Positions 1-5,866 of a stretch of DNA of 8,944 nucleotides are shown here, one piece after another. Within the stretch, counting starts at the first letter, position 1. The number at the start of each line of letters is the position of its first letter. The stretch lies in contig JAQBTI010000085.1 of the NCBI GenBank assembly GCA_027624995.1, positions 1 through 8,944 of the forward strand, read 5' to 3'. The notes under the pieces are model-generated. The model saw nothing but the letters and a program-made list of their open reading frames with translations, was not told the origin of the DNA and did no database searches. The stretch is from Chloroflexota bacterium (GTDB lineage: Bacteria > Chloroflexota > Dehalococcoidia > Lucifugimonadales > CATQGZ01). The position numbers were made by a program, and so were the translations under genes.

Positions 1-375
1 TCTCTGGAGGTGTTCGACTGGCATCAAGATGAGGCGGACAAGGACGCCAACTTCAAACGAGAGGTCGCGGCGTACACGCTGGAAGACCCGCTGCCCACCG
101 TTGAGACCATGAGCCGAAACCTCGGAATCCCCGTCGGCGCCATCGTGAGGTATGTTCTGGTGAAATGGGCGAACTCGGGCAGCGCAACAATACTGGAAAT
201 CGGCCCTCGTGGCGTGCAGCAGATGGCGGAAATGGTGGCCGAGGCGGAAGCCGTCGGTACGGACGCTGCGAGACTGGCGGCTTACGAGAAGCTGTCCGGG
301 TTCATATCCTGGCTGAATGTCCCTCTGACCGACTCCGACTGGCGCCCGGGTGGGCGTCCGAGCCCCCAGCCTTGA
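1..375 (+). CDS. small uncharacterised protein, 5' end outside window
   Basis: The frame is open from base 1 and stops at TGA 373-375. A GTG at 10-12 could be a start, but the only Shine-Dalgarno-like bases (CTGGAG) abut it, so translation more likely begins a few codons upstream of the window. About 124 residues are visible. The protein is soluble and acidic at the start (FDWHQDEADKDANFK), with no membrane segment, signal peptide or cysteine cluster. The middle part (LPTVETMSRNLGIPVGAIVR, about residues 31-50) reads like a small helix-turn-helix or helical bundle, followed by an Ala/Glu-rich helical stretch and a Pro-rich tail. It resembles a short conserved domain of unknown function that I recall from Chloroflexota and Actinobacteria (possibly DUF6027), but I cannot confirm that. 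It is convergent with the ferredoxin gene and followed by a terminator. No function is assigned. Confidence 0.72.
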   Translation, partial: SLEVFDWHQDEADKDANFKREVAAYTLEDPLPTVETMSRNLGIPVGAIVRYVLVKWANSGSATILEIGPRGVQQMAEMVAEAEAVGTDAARLAAYEKLSGFISWLNVPLTDSDWRPGGRPSPQP

Positions 376-395
376 ACTCGGTGGGCGAGTAACAT

Positions 396-420
396 GGGCT
401 GGAGCCGCGCTCAGCCTTTT
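396..420 (+). terminator. Rho-independent terminator of the left-edge gene
   Basis: Stem GGCT (397-400) pairs with AGCC (413-416) and GAGC (402-405) with GCTC (409-412), with one bulged G at 401 and a 3-base CGC loop. TTTT follows at 417-420. That gives an 8-bp GC-rich stem with a short U-tract, 21 bases after the plus-strand stop codon. On the minus strand the hairpin lies just after the ferredoxin stop codon but no T-run follows it, so it should act mainly on the plus-strand gene. Confidence 0.6.
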
Positions 421-707
421 CAGAAGACCCAGGTGTGTCCGTCGGGTCGCCGATTCAACGTCGGCCGAGTGACGTCGATTGCTTCTACGGGGCAACTGAG
501 CGCCACGTGGCGTATCTTATCCTCGTACGGGGCCAAGTCCGCATCCGGGCGCACAAACGCACTGAAGTTGACGATGGGCTTCTCGGACACTTCGGGACAG
601 AGATCGACGCAGAGCTGGCAAGCGCCCAGGCCGGTGTCTTCGCAAACATTGCTGCCCCAGCACTTGCCGGGAATGATCACCGCTCCAAGTATTCGCTCGG
701 TCTCCAA
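420..707 (-). CDS. ferredoxin-like iron-sulfur protein, atypical Cys spacing
   Basis: This is a small protein (95 residues from the TTG at 707) that looks like a one-cluster bacterial ferredoxin, a soluble electron carrier. The C-terminal half is typical: a CPEV segment, an acidic linker, then SCPVEAI, where the Cys-Pro normally gives the remote cluster ligand (C72). The first half is not typical. Instead of C-x2-C-x2-C-x3-CP it shows C16-x5-C22-x7-C30-x2-C33-x3-C37-P, with Leu27 where the first ligand of the usual motif would fall. The TTG at 707 is chosen because AGAGG lies 7 bases upstream. An upstream GTG at 725 in the same frame has no visible ribosome site and would add six residues. 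No redox partner gene is adjacent. The 118-bp gap to pabB suggests separate or loosely linked expression. A 3Fe-4S or a rearranged 4Fe-4S cluster is possible. Confidence 0.78.
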   Translation of the reverse strand: METERILGAVIIPGKCWGSNVCEDTGLGACQLCVDLCPEVSEKPIVNFSAFVRPDADLAPYEDKIRHVALSCPVEAIDVTRPTLNRRPDGHTWVF

Positions 708-825
708 GAGGCCACCTCTCAACACCGAGTATAGGACAGCGAGCCCTTGGGCGGAAGGCCACGGGCCGAACTAAACCGACAAATGACAATCTGTCGATCA
801 CGACAACGCAGCAGTTGATCTCCGG

Positions 826-2283
826 CTACCAGTCTCCGATGGACAACGCCGCGATGGAGGCACGGGCCTTTTGACGAGTCTCCTCGTACTCGGCCTCGGG
901 GTCCGAGTCGGCCACGATGCCCGCGCCCACCGGCACATAGACCTTCCCGCCCTTCGCAATAATGATGCGGATCGGCATGGACATCTGCATCGAGCCGTCA
1001 AATCCAATGTAGCCGACCGCCCCGCAATAGACGTCGCGTTGCGTAGGTTCGAGCTCGTCGATGATCTCCATCGCTCGTATCTTGGGCGCGCCGGTCACGG
1101 AACCGCCCGGGAAGCAGGCTCGAAGCAGCTCCGTGGCATCGACTTCCGCGAGCTTGCGTCCACAGACCGTCGATACCATCTGCAAGACCGTAGGGAATTT
1201 CTCGATGGCAAACAACTCCGGAACCTGTATTGACCCCGGGATGCACACCTTTCCCAGGTCGCTTCGTACAAGGTCTACGATCATCACGTTTTCGGCACGG
1301 TCCTTTTCACTGGCCAGGAGCTCGTCAGTCAAACGGTTGTCTTCGGCAATACCGACGCCGCGCGGTCTGGTCCCTTTCATGGGCCGGCTCGTCACAATCC
1401 CGTCTTTGAGGTGAAGGAATTGCTCCGGAGAGGCGCTGAGGATCGTCAGTTCTGGGTACTCCAGGAAGGCACAGAAAGGCGCCGGGTTGATGGCCCTCAG
1501 GCGACGGTACAGACTCCACGGTTCGCAGTGAAGGGAAGCCTCGTACCGCAACGCAACGTTTACCTGGTAGACATCGCCGGCGGCGATATAGTCCTTAACG
1601 GCGCGAACGGCGTCTGTGTAGTAGCCGGGAGTCATGTTGGAGGTCAGCCCGCTCGCATGGAGCATGACGCCGTTGGGACTCGTGCCGCGGACTTCCCGCA
1701 GCATCTCGCGAATCCATTCCAGGCGTTCTTGAGCCTTACGGCTGCTGCCGTCCGGGAAGCCCGTAGCTATCGCCCACGTCAAGTCTCCGGCATGGTCTTG
1801 GGCAATGACCCAGTCGTAGAATCCGATGTTCATCTCCGGAAGGCTCAGATCATCGACAGCGTGCGTGGGAAGCCTCTCCAGATGGCGTCCCAACTCGTAT
1901 CCCAGATAGCCGATGGCCCCGCCTTGAAAATGTGGCAGACCTCGAGCTGGTGATAGGCTGTACCGTTTCAGCAGGTCCTGCAGGACAATGAACGGGTCCG
2001 CGTCTAGACGGCTGACGATACCTCCAGTCTCTACCTCCACCTGGCGTCCCTTGGATCGAAGTATCAGGAACGGGTCGGCAGTAGCGTACGAAAAGCGTCC
2101 CTGTCCAGAGGAGCCAAGTCGGCCATCCAGATAGGCCGGGTACGGCATCTCCAGAAGGTTGGTGAAGACCTCTTGGAGAGGCAGGGGCAGCTCCAGTGTG
2201 TCGAACTGCGGGACCGAGATATTCACTTGGCAAAGTCCATTCGTAGCATATGATTCTGGGAGGTACGACCGTTTCGCTGACAT
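826..2283 (-). CDS. pabB: aminodeoxychorismate synthase component I (PabB-like)
   Basis: A chorismate-binding enzyme of the anthranilate/aminodeoxychorismate synthase family, 485 residues and full length. It should convert chorismate plus ammonia to 4-amino-4-deoxychorismate for p-aminobenzoate and folate synthesis in the cytoplasm. Visible landmarks are the N-terminal PYPAYLDG segment (47-54) and a GRFSYATADP stretch typical of PabB, YQVN (239-242), SPEQF (E287), PMKGTRPRG (301-309), DRAENVMIVDL (328-338), FPGGSVTGAPK (391-401), YCGAVGY (419-425) and the GAGIVADSDP end (453-462). Lys303 in the P-x-K-G-T motif matches the catalytic lysine of PabB; anthranilate synthases normally have Ala there, so PabB is preferred over TrpE. 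The usual RNDLG motif reads RSDLG. The ATG at 2283 lacks a clear Shine-Dalgarno and the first ~20 residues look non-homologous, so a start at GTG 2226 is possible. No pabA or pabC partner is in view. Confidence 0.88.
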   Translation of the reverse strand: MSAKRSYLPESYATNGLCQVNISVPQFDTLELPLPLQEVFTNLLEMPYPAYLDGRLGSSGQGRFSYATADPFLILRSKGRQVEVETGGIVSRLDADPFIVLQDLLKRYSLSPARGLPHFQGGAIGYLGYELGRHLERLPTHAVDDLSLPEMNIGFYDWVIAQDHAGDLTWAIATGFPDGSSRKAQERLEWIREMLREVRGTSPNGVMLHASGLTSNMTPGYYTDAVRAVKDYIAAGDVYQVNVALRYEASLHCEPWSLYRRLRAINPAPFCAFLEYPELTILSASPEQFLHLKDGIVTSRPMKGTRPRGVGIAEDNRLTDELLASEKDRAENVMIVDLVRSDLGKVCIPGSIQVPELFAIEKFPTVLQMVSTVCGRKLAEVDATELLRACFPGGSVTGAPKIRAMEIIDELEPTQRDVYCGAVGYIGFDGSMQMSMPIRIIIAKGGKVYVPVGAGIVADSDPEAEYEETRQKARASIAALSIGDW

Positions 2284-2346
2284 GTTACGCCAACATTAAG
2301 AGCGCCGGTGTGCTCGCACGCCGTGCGTGGAAGGATCTTAACGTTT

Positions 2347-2390
2347 CGGGACCACCGGCAAATAGGCCAGCAGGCCGTCACCGGCTCCCG
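2347..2390 (-). repeat. nested inverted repeats after the M20 gene
   Basis: Three nested pairs can be read: CGGGA (2347-2351) with TCCCG (2386-2390), CCGG (2355-2358) with CCGG (2381-2384), and GGCC (2365-2368) with GGCC (2373-2376) around a 4-base loop. Together they could form an interrupted hairpin starting 3 bases after the stop codon of the M20 gene. No T-run follows on the minus strand, so this is not a standard intrinsic terminator. It could be an RNA-stabilising or weak pausing structure, or chance pairing in GC-rich DNA. The rest of the gap up to 2283 shows no gene. Confidence 0.35.
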
Positions 2391-2393
2391 ACG

Positions 2394-3749
2394 CTACTCG
2401 GCCCCACACATGGAACAGGCCAGGGCGAGCATGATCTTTGTGCCGGAGACGAGGCTCTTGATTCCTACCGATTCGTCGGTGCCATGAATACGACTGAGCA
2501 GCGGATCGTCGTCGGGGTGCGAGCCGGAGAAGCCGTAGGTGACGGTGTTCAACGGTCGCGTGAATCTGGAGTCGGTGAAGCCAGGGCTGATCGCGGGCAC
2601 CCACTGTACATCACGCTCTAACACCAGGGCGGTAGCGGCGTAGATGTGGTCGGCGAGTTCGGTCTCGAAGGGAGACGAGTTGGGCTCCGCCATGTAGTCG
2701 ACTCGGTAAGATACGCCTGGGACTCCATTGATCATGTTATCCAACTCGCCCCGCAGGTACGATTCGTCCTGGTGCGGGAGCGTTCGGACATCGCAGGTGA
2801 GGCCTATGGCCTCTGGTACGCTGTTGGACTTTATGCCGCCGTTGACCATCGTCGGCGTTACAGTCATCCGAGAAAGCGCCCTGAGCATTGAAGCCAACTG
2901 AGGATTGTCCGGCTCGACCTCGGCCACGATCTCGTCGACGTTCTGCGGCGAGGGCTTGTGCTCGATGGAAAACGACGAGAGGTGCTCGAACAGGGCGGTG
3001 GACGTGTCGAGCTCCGCTTTGTAGGCCTCTATCCTGCCAAGGAGTTGGGAAAGCCTGTAGAGGGCGTTGGTGCCCTGCCATGGAGTGGATGCGTGCGCGC
3101 TCGTGCCCTCCACGGTGAACTCGACCTGTAGCCGGCCCTTTTCACCGACTCCGAGGAGATAAGTCAGCCCTCCAGCAGCACGGACTGGGACCCCACCTCC
3201 TTCATTTACGGCAAACGGCGCCGAGATCTTATCTGGATGGTTTTCGGCCAACCAGCCGAACCCGTAACGGCCACCGTGCTCCTCATCCGCCCCCGAACAG
3301 AGTACGAGGCTGTGCTCGAGGTCAATGCCGTTCCGCTTCAGCATTCGTAGTGCCATGAGCTGGGCGGTTAGCAGCCCTTTGCAATCGGACGTCCCTCGGC
3401 CATGAATACGGTCCTCCGCGATCGTCGCGCTGAAGGGCGGGTAACGCCACTTGCCGACATCCTCCACCGGCACGACGTCTGTGTGAGACATGAACATCAG
3501 CCGCGCGTCGGGCGTCCGGCCGTCGACACGAGCGATGATGTTGCCGCGCTCGGGCACCTTTCCAAGGATCTCGGAGGGGATACCGTCCTCGGCCAGCCAG
3601 TCCCGTATGTATTCGCAAACGGCGGTCTCGTCGCCGGTGGGCATGGACCCGGTATTCACCGACGGTATGCGCACCAGGTCGCGCTCGAGGGAGACTATCT
3701 CCGATTCGACAGAGTCGATTTGAGCAAACAAGGATCTAAGGTCTGGCAA
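2394..3749 (-). CDS. M20 family metallopeptidase / N-acyl-amino-acid deacylase
   Basis: A 451-residue cytoplasmic two-zinc hydrolase of the ArgE/DapE/ACY1/CPG2 (M20) family, which cleaves amide bonds of N-acyl-amino acids or short peptides. All expected metal and catalytic positions are visible: H89 in SHTD with D91, bridging D122 in GRGTSDCKG, general base E156 and zinc ligand E157 in ADEEHGG, E183 in VNEGGG, and the last His at H422 in IHGTDE. The inserted dimerisation domain begins near 205, with GTSAHAS supplying H219, and returns to the catalytic domain around 320-360. VNEGGG and the length fit the long acylase/carboxypeptidase-like branch rather than DapE. It has no signal peptide or membrane segment. 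The start is TTG at 3749, supported by AGGAG 7 bases upstream. The exact substrate cannot be read from sequence; the neighbouring D-aminoacylase-type gene suggests acylated amino acids or dipeptides. Confidence 0.9.
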   Translation of the reverse strand: MPDLRSLFAQIDSVESEIVSLERDLVRIPSVNTGSMPTGDETAVCEYIRDWLAEDGIPSEILGKVPERGNIIARVDGRTPDARLMFMSHTDVVPVEDVGKWRYPPFSATIAEDRIHGRGTSDCKGLLTAQLMALRMLKRNGIDLEHSLVLCSGADEEHGGRYGFGWLAENHPDKISAPFAVNEGGGVPVRAAGGLTYLLGVGEKGRLQVEFTVEGTSAHASTPWQGTNALYRLSQLLGRIEAYKAELDTSTALFEHLSSFSIEHKPSPQNVDEIVAEVEPDNPQLASMLRALSRMTVTPTMVNGGIKSNSVPEAIGLTCDVRTLPHQDESYLRGELDNMINGVPGVSYRVDYMAEPNSSPFETELADHIYAATALVLERDVQWVPAISPGFTDSRFTRPLNTVTYGFSGSHPDDDPLLSRIHGTDESVGIKSLVSGTKIMLALACSMCGAE

Positions 3750-3756
3750 TCCTGTT

Positions 3757-3761
3757 CTCCT
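3757..3761 (-). promoter_or_regulatory. ribosome binding site fixing the TTG start of the M20 gene
   Basis: AGGAG on the minus strand, 7 bases before TTG 3749. It supports a non-ATG start for this gene. Confidence 0.65.
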
Positions 3762-3869
3762 GACCTGGAGGCCGAAGATTGGAGGAGGCTAAATTGGCAC
3801 TACTGGCGGTCACTTCTCGGTCGAGGACAGACTAGCCGCACAATGTTTGAGAAGACCCTTCCGCAATAC

Positions 3870-3882
3870 GAGACTACGTCTC
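3870..3882. repeat. 13-bp inverted repeat GAGAC-TAC-GTCTC
   Basis: Perfect 5-bp arms around a 3-base centre, in the 281-bp gap between the amidohydrolase and M20 genes and about 120 bp upstream of the M20 start. It could be a regulator site. No convincing -35/-10 pair is next to it, so chance is not excluded. Confidence 0.3.
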
Positions 3883-3924
3883 CTGCGATCGATCCAGCTT
3901 GTCTTGAACAGTCATGTGGCCTGC

Positions 3925-3950
3925 CGAGAGAGGAGTAAAGGTTGCTCTCG
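3925..3950 (+). repeat. inverted repeat CGAGAG/CTCTCG enclosing a ribosome site and TTG
   Basis: CGAGAG (3925-3930) and CTCTCG (3945-3950) are perfect 6-bp complements. The 14-base loop contains AGGAG (3931-3935) and the TTG start (3942) of the tiny reading frame that follows. In a plus-strand transcript the hairpin would frame and could mask that ribosome binding site. Short arms leave room for coincidence. Confidence 0.3.
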
Positions 3951-4027
3951 ACGGTTGCTGATAAAGAGTACTATTTTTGGCATTGGCAGGAGTTCGCATG
4001 AGATTCGCCCGTGGGTCCGTCCTGTGA
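3942..4027 (+). other. two tiny coupled reading frames with ribosome sites
   Basis: On the plus strand AGGAG (3931-3935) sits 6 bases before TTG 3942, which opens a 19-codon frame, MLSTVADKEYYFWHWQEFA, ending at TGA 3999-4001. A second AGGAG (3988-3992) sits 5 bases before ATG 3998, which overlaps that stop as ATGA and opens a 9-codon frame, MRFARGSVL, ending at 4027, just before the amidohydrolase stop. The first peptide is rich in Tyr, Phe and Trp and lies in the only AT-rich patch here (about 3960-3980). It may be a leader peptide, the remnant of a lost plus-strand gene, or chance. No plus-strand gene follows, which argues against a leader role. Confidence 0.2.
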
Positions 4028-4030
4028 CGC

Positions 4031-5638
4031 CTAGGCACCTCTGCGCAGCACTCGGCCCGGTCTCGCGCCCGTGTGTGTACCGCCATCCACTACGGCGGTC
4101 CCGTGAACAAACACGTAGGGGATACCAACGGGATACTGGTGAGGGTCCTCGAAGGTCGCACGGTCGATGACTGTGTCCGGGTCGAACAGGACGATGTCGG
4201 CTACCAGCCCCTCGGCGATGAGTCCCCTGTCCTTCAGCGTTAGCCGCTCGGCGGGCAGGCCGGTCATCTTCCGTATCGCCACCTCCAGCGGCAGCACCGA
4301 CGGCTCCTCGCGGACGTAACGACCAAGCACACGAGGATGGGTCCCGTAGAACCTCGGGTGAGGCTGGTCCACGGACTGGCTTCCGGTGGGCGAGATGGCG
4401 TTCCCATCTGATCCGATCATGGCTGCCTCGTGTCCCAGGAAGAACCTGATGTCGCTCTCCGTTCGGTTGTGCATGACGATCCCGACTTGGTTGTCCTCTT
4501 CGTCGATGAGGGCGAGCATCGTCTCGTATGGGTCAGCCTTGCGCTGCTCGGCGACCTGGGCGATAGACTGGCCGACCAGGCTCTGGTTGGCGTCCGTCGA
4601 GATGTTGGACAGCACCAATGATTCCCAGACGAAAGGAAGGCCCCGGAACCAGCCATACTTGACGAGGTCTTCGCGTGCGCGCTGGCGGAGTTTCGGGTTC
4701 CTGAGGCGCTGCAACATAGATGGCACGCCTCCCTCCTGCAGCCACTCTGGGACGAGTTGCATGAGTCCGCTGCCCGCCGCCGTGTACGGGTACATGTCGT
4801 AGGTGACGTCCCTCCCTTCGTCGCGGGCTCTGTCGATCACCTCGACCATGCTTGGGCCGTCTCCAAAATTTCGGCTGTCGACGATCGCCATATGGGAGTA
4901 CTGGACGGGAACGCCGGCCCGGCGTCCGATCTCCACGCACTCTTCCACGGCCCTTACATGCTCGTTGGCCCAGAGGCGGGCATGGGACACGTAGAACGCG
5001 CCTTCGTAGGGGGATATGGCCTTCACCAATTCGACCAGCTCGTCGGTAGTCGCGTAGCTGGATGGTGCGGTCGTCAGCCCGGTGGACACGGCGAACGCTC
5101 CCTGCTCCACGGCCTCGGCTGCCAGGCTGCGCATCTCCTTCATCTCATCTTCGGTGGGCGGCCGGTCGTCGTTCAGACCTACAGCCTTCCGAATAGCGCC
5201 CTGCCCCACCTGCGGAGCGATGTTCAAACTGATCCCGGTGCGGTGCTGCGCATCGGCCCAGCCATCCAGGTCTGTCCAGTCCCAGTCCGGAGTCCGGAAG
5301 GGCCAGGACGAGCGATGAATCGCTGCGTAATTGGAGTTCTTGGAGACCGGGAAGGGCGAGTGGCCGCAGTTGCCGGTGACCTCGGTGGTGACACCCTGAT
5401 GGGCCTTACTTTCTCCGCCCGGGTCCTCCAGCATAGTCGTGTCCGAGTGGGTGTGCATGTCGATGAATCCGGGGGCCACCACTAGTCCCTTCGCGTCAAT
5501 AATGCGCGCGGCGGTCGCCTCGGCGAGGGAGCCCACGGCAGTAATCTTTCCGCCCGCGATGCCGACGTCGGCAACGCGACGTGGGCCTCCGGTACCATCA
5601 ACCACCATGCCGTTCTTGATAAGGAGATCGAATGCCAA
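4031..5638 (-). CDS. N-acyl-D-amino-acid deacylase family amidohydrolase
   Basis: A 535-residue metal-dependent hydrolase of the amidohydrolase superfamily, D-aminoacylase/dihydroorotase-like branch. Such enzymes remove the acyl group from N-acyl-D-amino acids in the cytoplasm. Numbered from TTG 5638: an N-terminal beta-sandwich strand (DLLIKNGMVVDGTGG), HxH metal motif H62/H64 in APGFIDMHTHSD, C91 in TGNCGHS (the bridging Cys typical of D-aminoacylases), H219 in VSHARLW, H249 in YSHM, and catalytic D411 in MIGSDG, followed by HPRFYGTHPRVLGRYVRE and the returning sandwich GLVADIVLFDP. Family members usually have HMR where this has HAR. A stretch of some 45 residues before D411 makes it longer than classic ~480-residue D-aminoacylases. 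TTG 5638 is preferred because GAGGAG lies 6 bases upstream and the protein then begins where homologues do; GTG 5659 has no ribosome site. It appears to have its own promoter. Substrate stereochemistry is inferred from family only. Confidence 0.9.
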   Translation of the reverse strand: MAFDLLIKNGMVVDGTGGPRRVADVGIAGGKITAVGSLAEATAARIIDAKGLVVAPGFIDMHTHSDTTMLEDPGGESKAHQGVTTEVTGNCGHSPFPVSKNSNYAAIHRSSWPFRTPDWDWTDLDGWADAQHRTGISLNIAPQVGQGAIRKAVGLNDDRPPTEDEMKEMRSLAAEAVEQGAFAVSTGLTTAPSSYATTDELVELVKAISPYEGAFYVSHARLWANEHVRAVEECVEIGRRAGVPVQYSHMAIVDSRNFGDGPSMVEVIDRARDEGRDVTYDMYPYTAAGSGLMQLVPEWLQEGGVPSMLQRLRNPKLRQRAREDLVKYGWFRGLPFVWESLVLSNISTDANQSLVGQSIAQVAEQRKADPYETMLALIDEEDNQVGIVMHNRTESDIRFFLGHEAAMIGSDGNAISPTGSQSVDQPHPRFYGTHPRVLGRYVREEPSVLPLEVAIRKMTGLPAERLTLKDRGLIAEGLVADIVLFDPDTVIDRATFEDPHQYPVGIPYVFVHGTAVVDGGTHTGARPGRVLRRGA

Positions 5639-5644
5639 TGAGTA

Positions 5645-5650
5645 CTCCTC
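5645..5650 (-). promoter_or_regulatory. ribosome binding site fixing the TTG start of the amidohydrolase
   Basis: GAGGAG on the minus strand, 6 bases before TTG 5638. The alternative GTG at 5659 has no comparable element. Confidence 0.65.
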
Positions 5651-5693
5651 GGCCTCCACATGCGTTAACAGTGGGTGCCGCTCGGGTAATCAG

Positions 5694-5723
5694 AGCTTAC
5701 TGTCGGTCTTCAGACCTTGTCAA
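5694..5723 (-). promoter_or_regulatory. putative sigma70-type promoter of the amidohydrolase
   Basis: A perfect -35 TTGACA (minus strand of 5718-5723), an 18-bp spacer, then a weak -10 TAAGCT (5694-5699). Transcription would start near 5687, giving about 50 bases of leader before TTG 5638. The -10 is poor (3 of 6 bases), which fits either an activator-dependent or regulated promoter or a chance -35. Confidence 0.4.
5705..5716. promoter_or_regulatory. operator-like palindrome in the promoter spacer
   Basis: GGTCT-TC-AGACC, perfect 5-bp arms with a 2-bp centre, lying wholly between the putative -35 and -10 elements. A repressor bound there would block RNA polymerase. The regulator is not encoded in the window. 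Confidence 0.4.
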
Positions 5724-5810
5724 TCCTCCACACGCGAGCTGCAAGGGAAAGTGCGGCCATGGCAGTCGGTTTCGGGATGGTCGTCTGAGCAGGCATAGCT
5801 GGAGCAACGG

Positions 5811-5859
5811 TAGGGGCGGGCTCTGCACTGACTCTCCTCCAGGCTCACCCATGCCCCTA
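5811..5859. repeat. 7-bp inverted repeat TAGGGGC/GCCCCTA
   Basis: Perfect arms at 5811-5817 and 5853-5859 separated by 35 bases, just downstream of the PLP-enzyme stop codon on the minus strand. It could be the base of a long hairpin at the transcript end, but no T-run follows. The rest of the 228-bp gap between 5638 and 5867 holds the promoter and ribosome site and no credible gene. Confidence 0.25.
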
Positions 5860-5866
5860 ATGGCGA

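Noticed and set aside
394..774. 126-codon plus-strand open frame opposite the ferredoxin
   Set aside because: It is antisense to a protein with a clear iron-sulfur pattern, its translation is Ser/Arg/Thr-rich without domain features, and its start overlaps the terminator hairpin.
778..798. possible hairpin CGACA/TGTCG between pabB and the ferredoxin
   Set aside because: Arms are only 5 bp with a loop of about 10 bases, low GC, and no T-run, so it is not a credible terminator.
4757..5485. 242-codon plus-strand open frame
   Set aside because: It lies wholly opposite the amidohydrolase, whose metal-binding motifs are intact. The His/Gly/Val-rich translation is the usual shadow of a GC-rich gene.
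5697..5852. 51-codon minus-strand frame between the PLP enzyme and the amidohydrolase
   Set aside because: The translation is Pro/Leu/Arg-rich, the ribosome site is weak (AGGGGC abutting the ATG), and it runs through the TTGACA promoter and palindrome.
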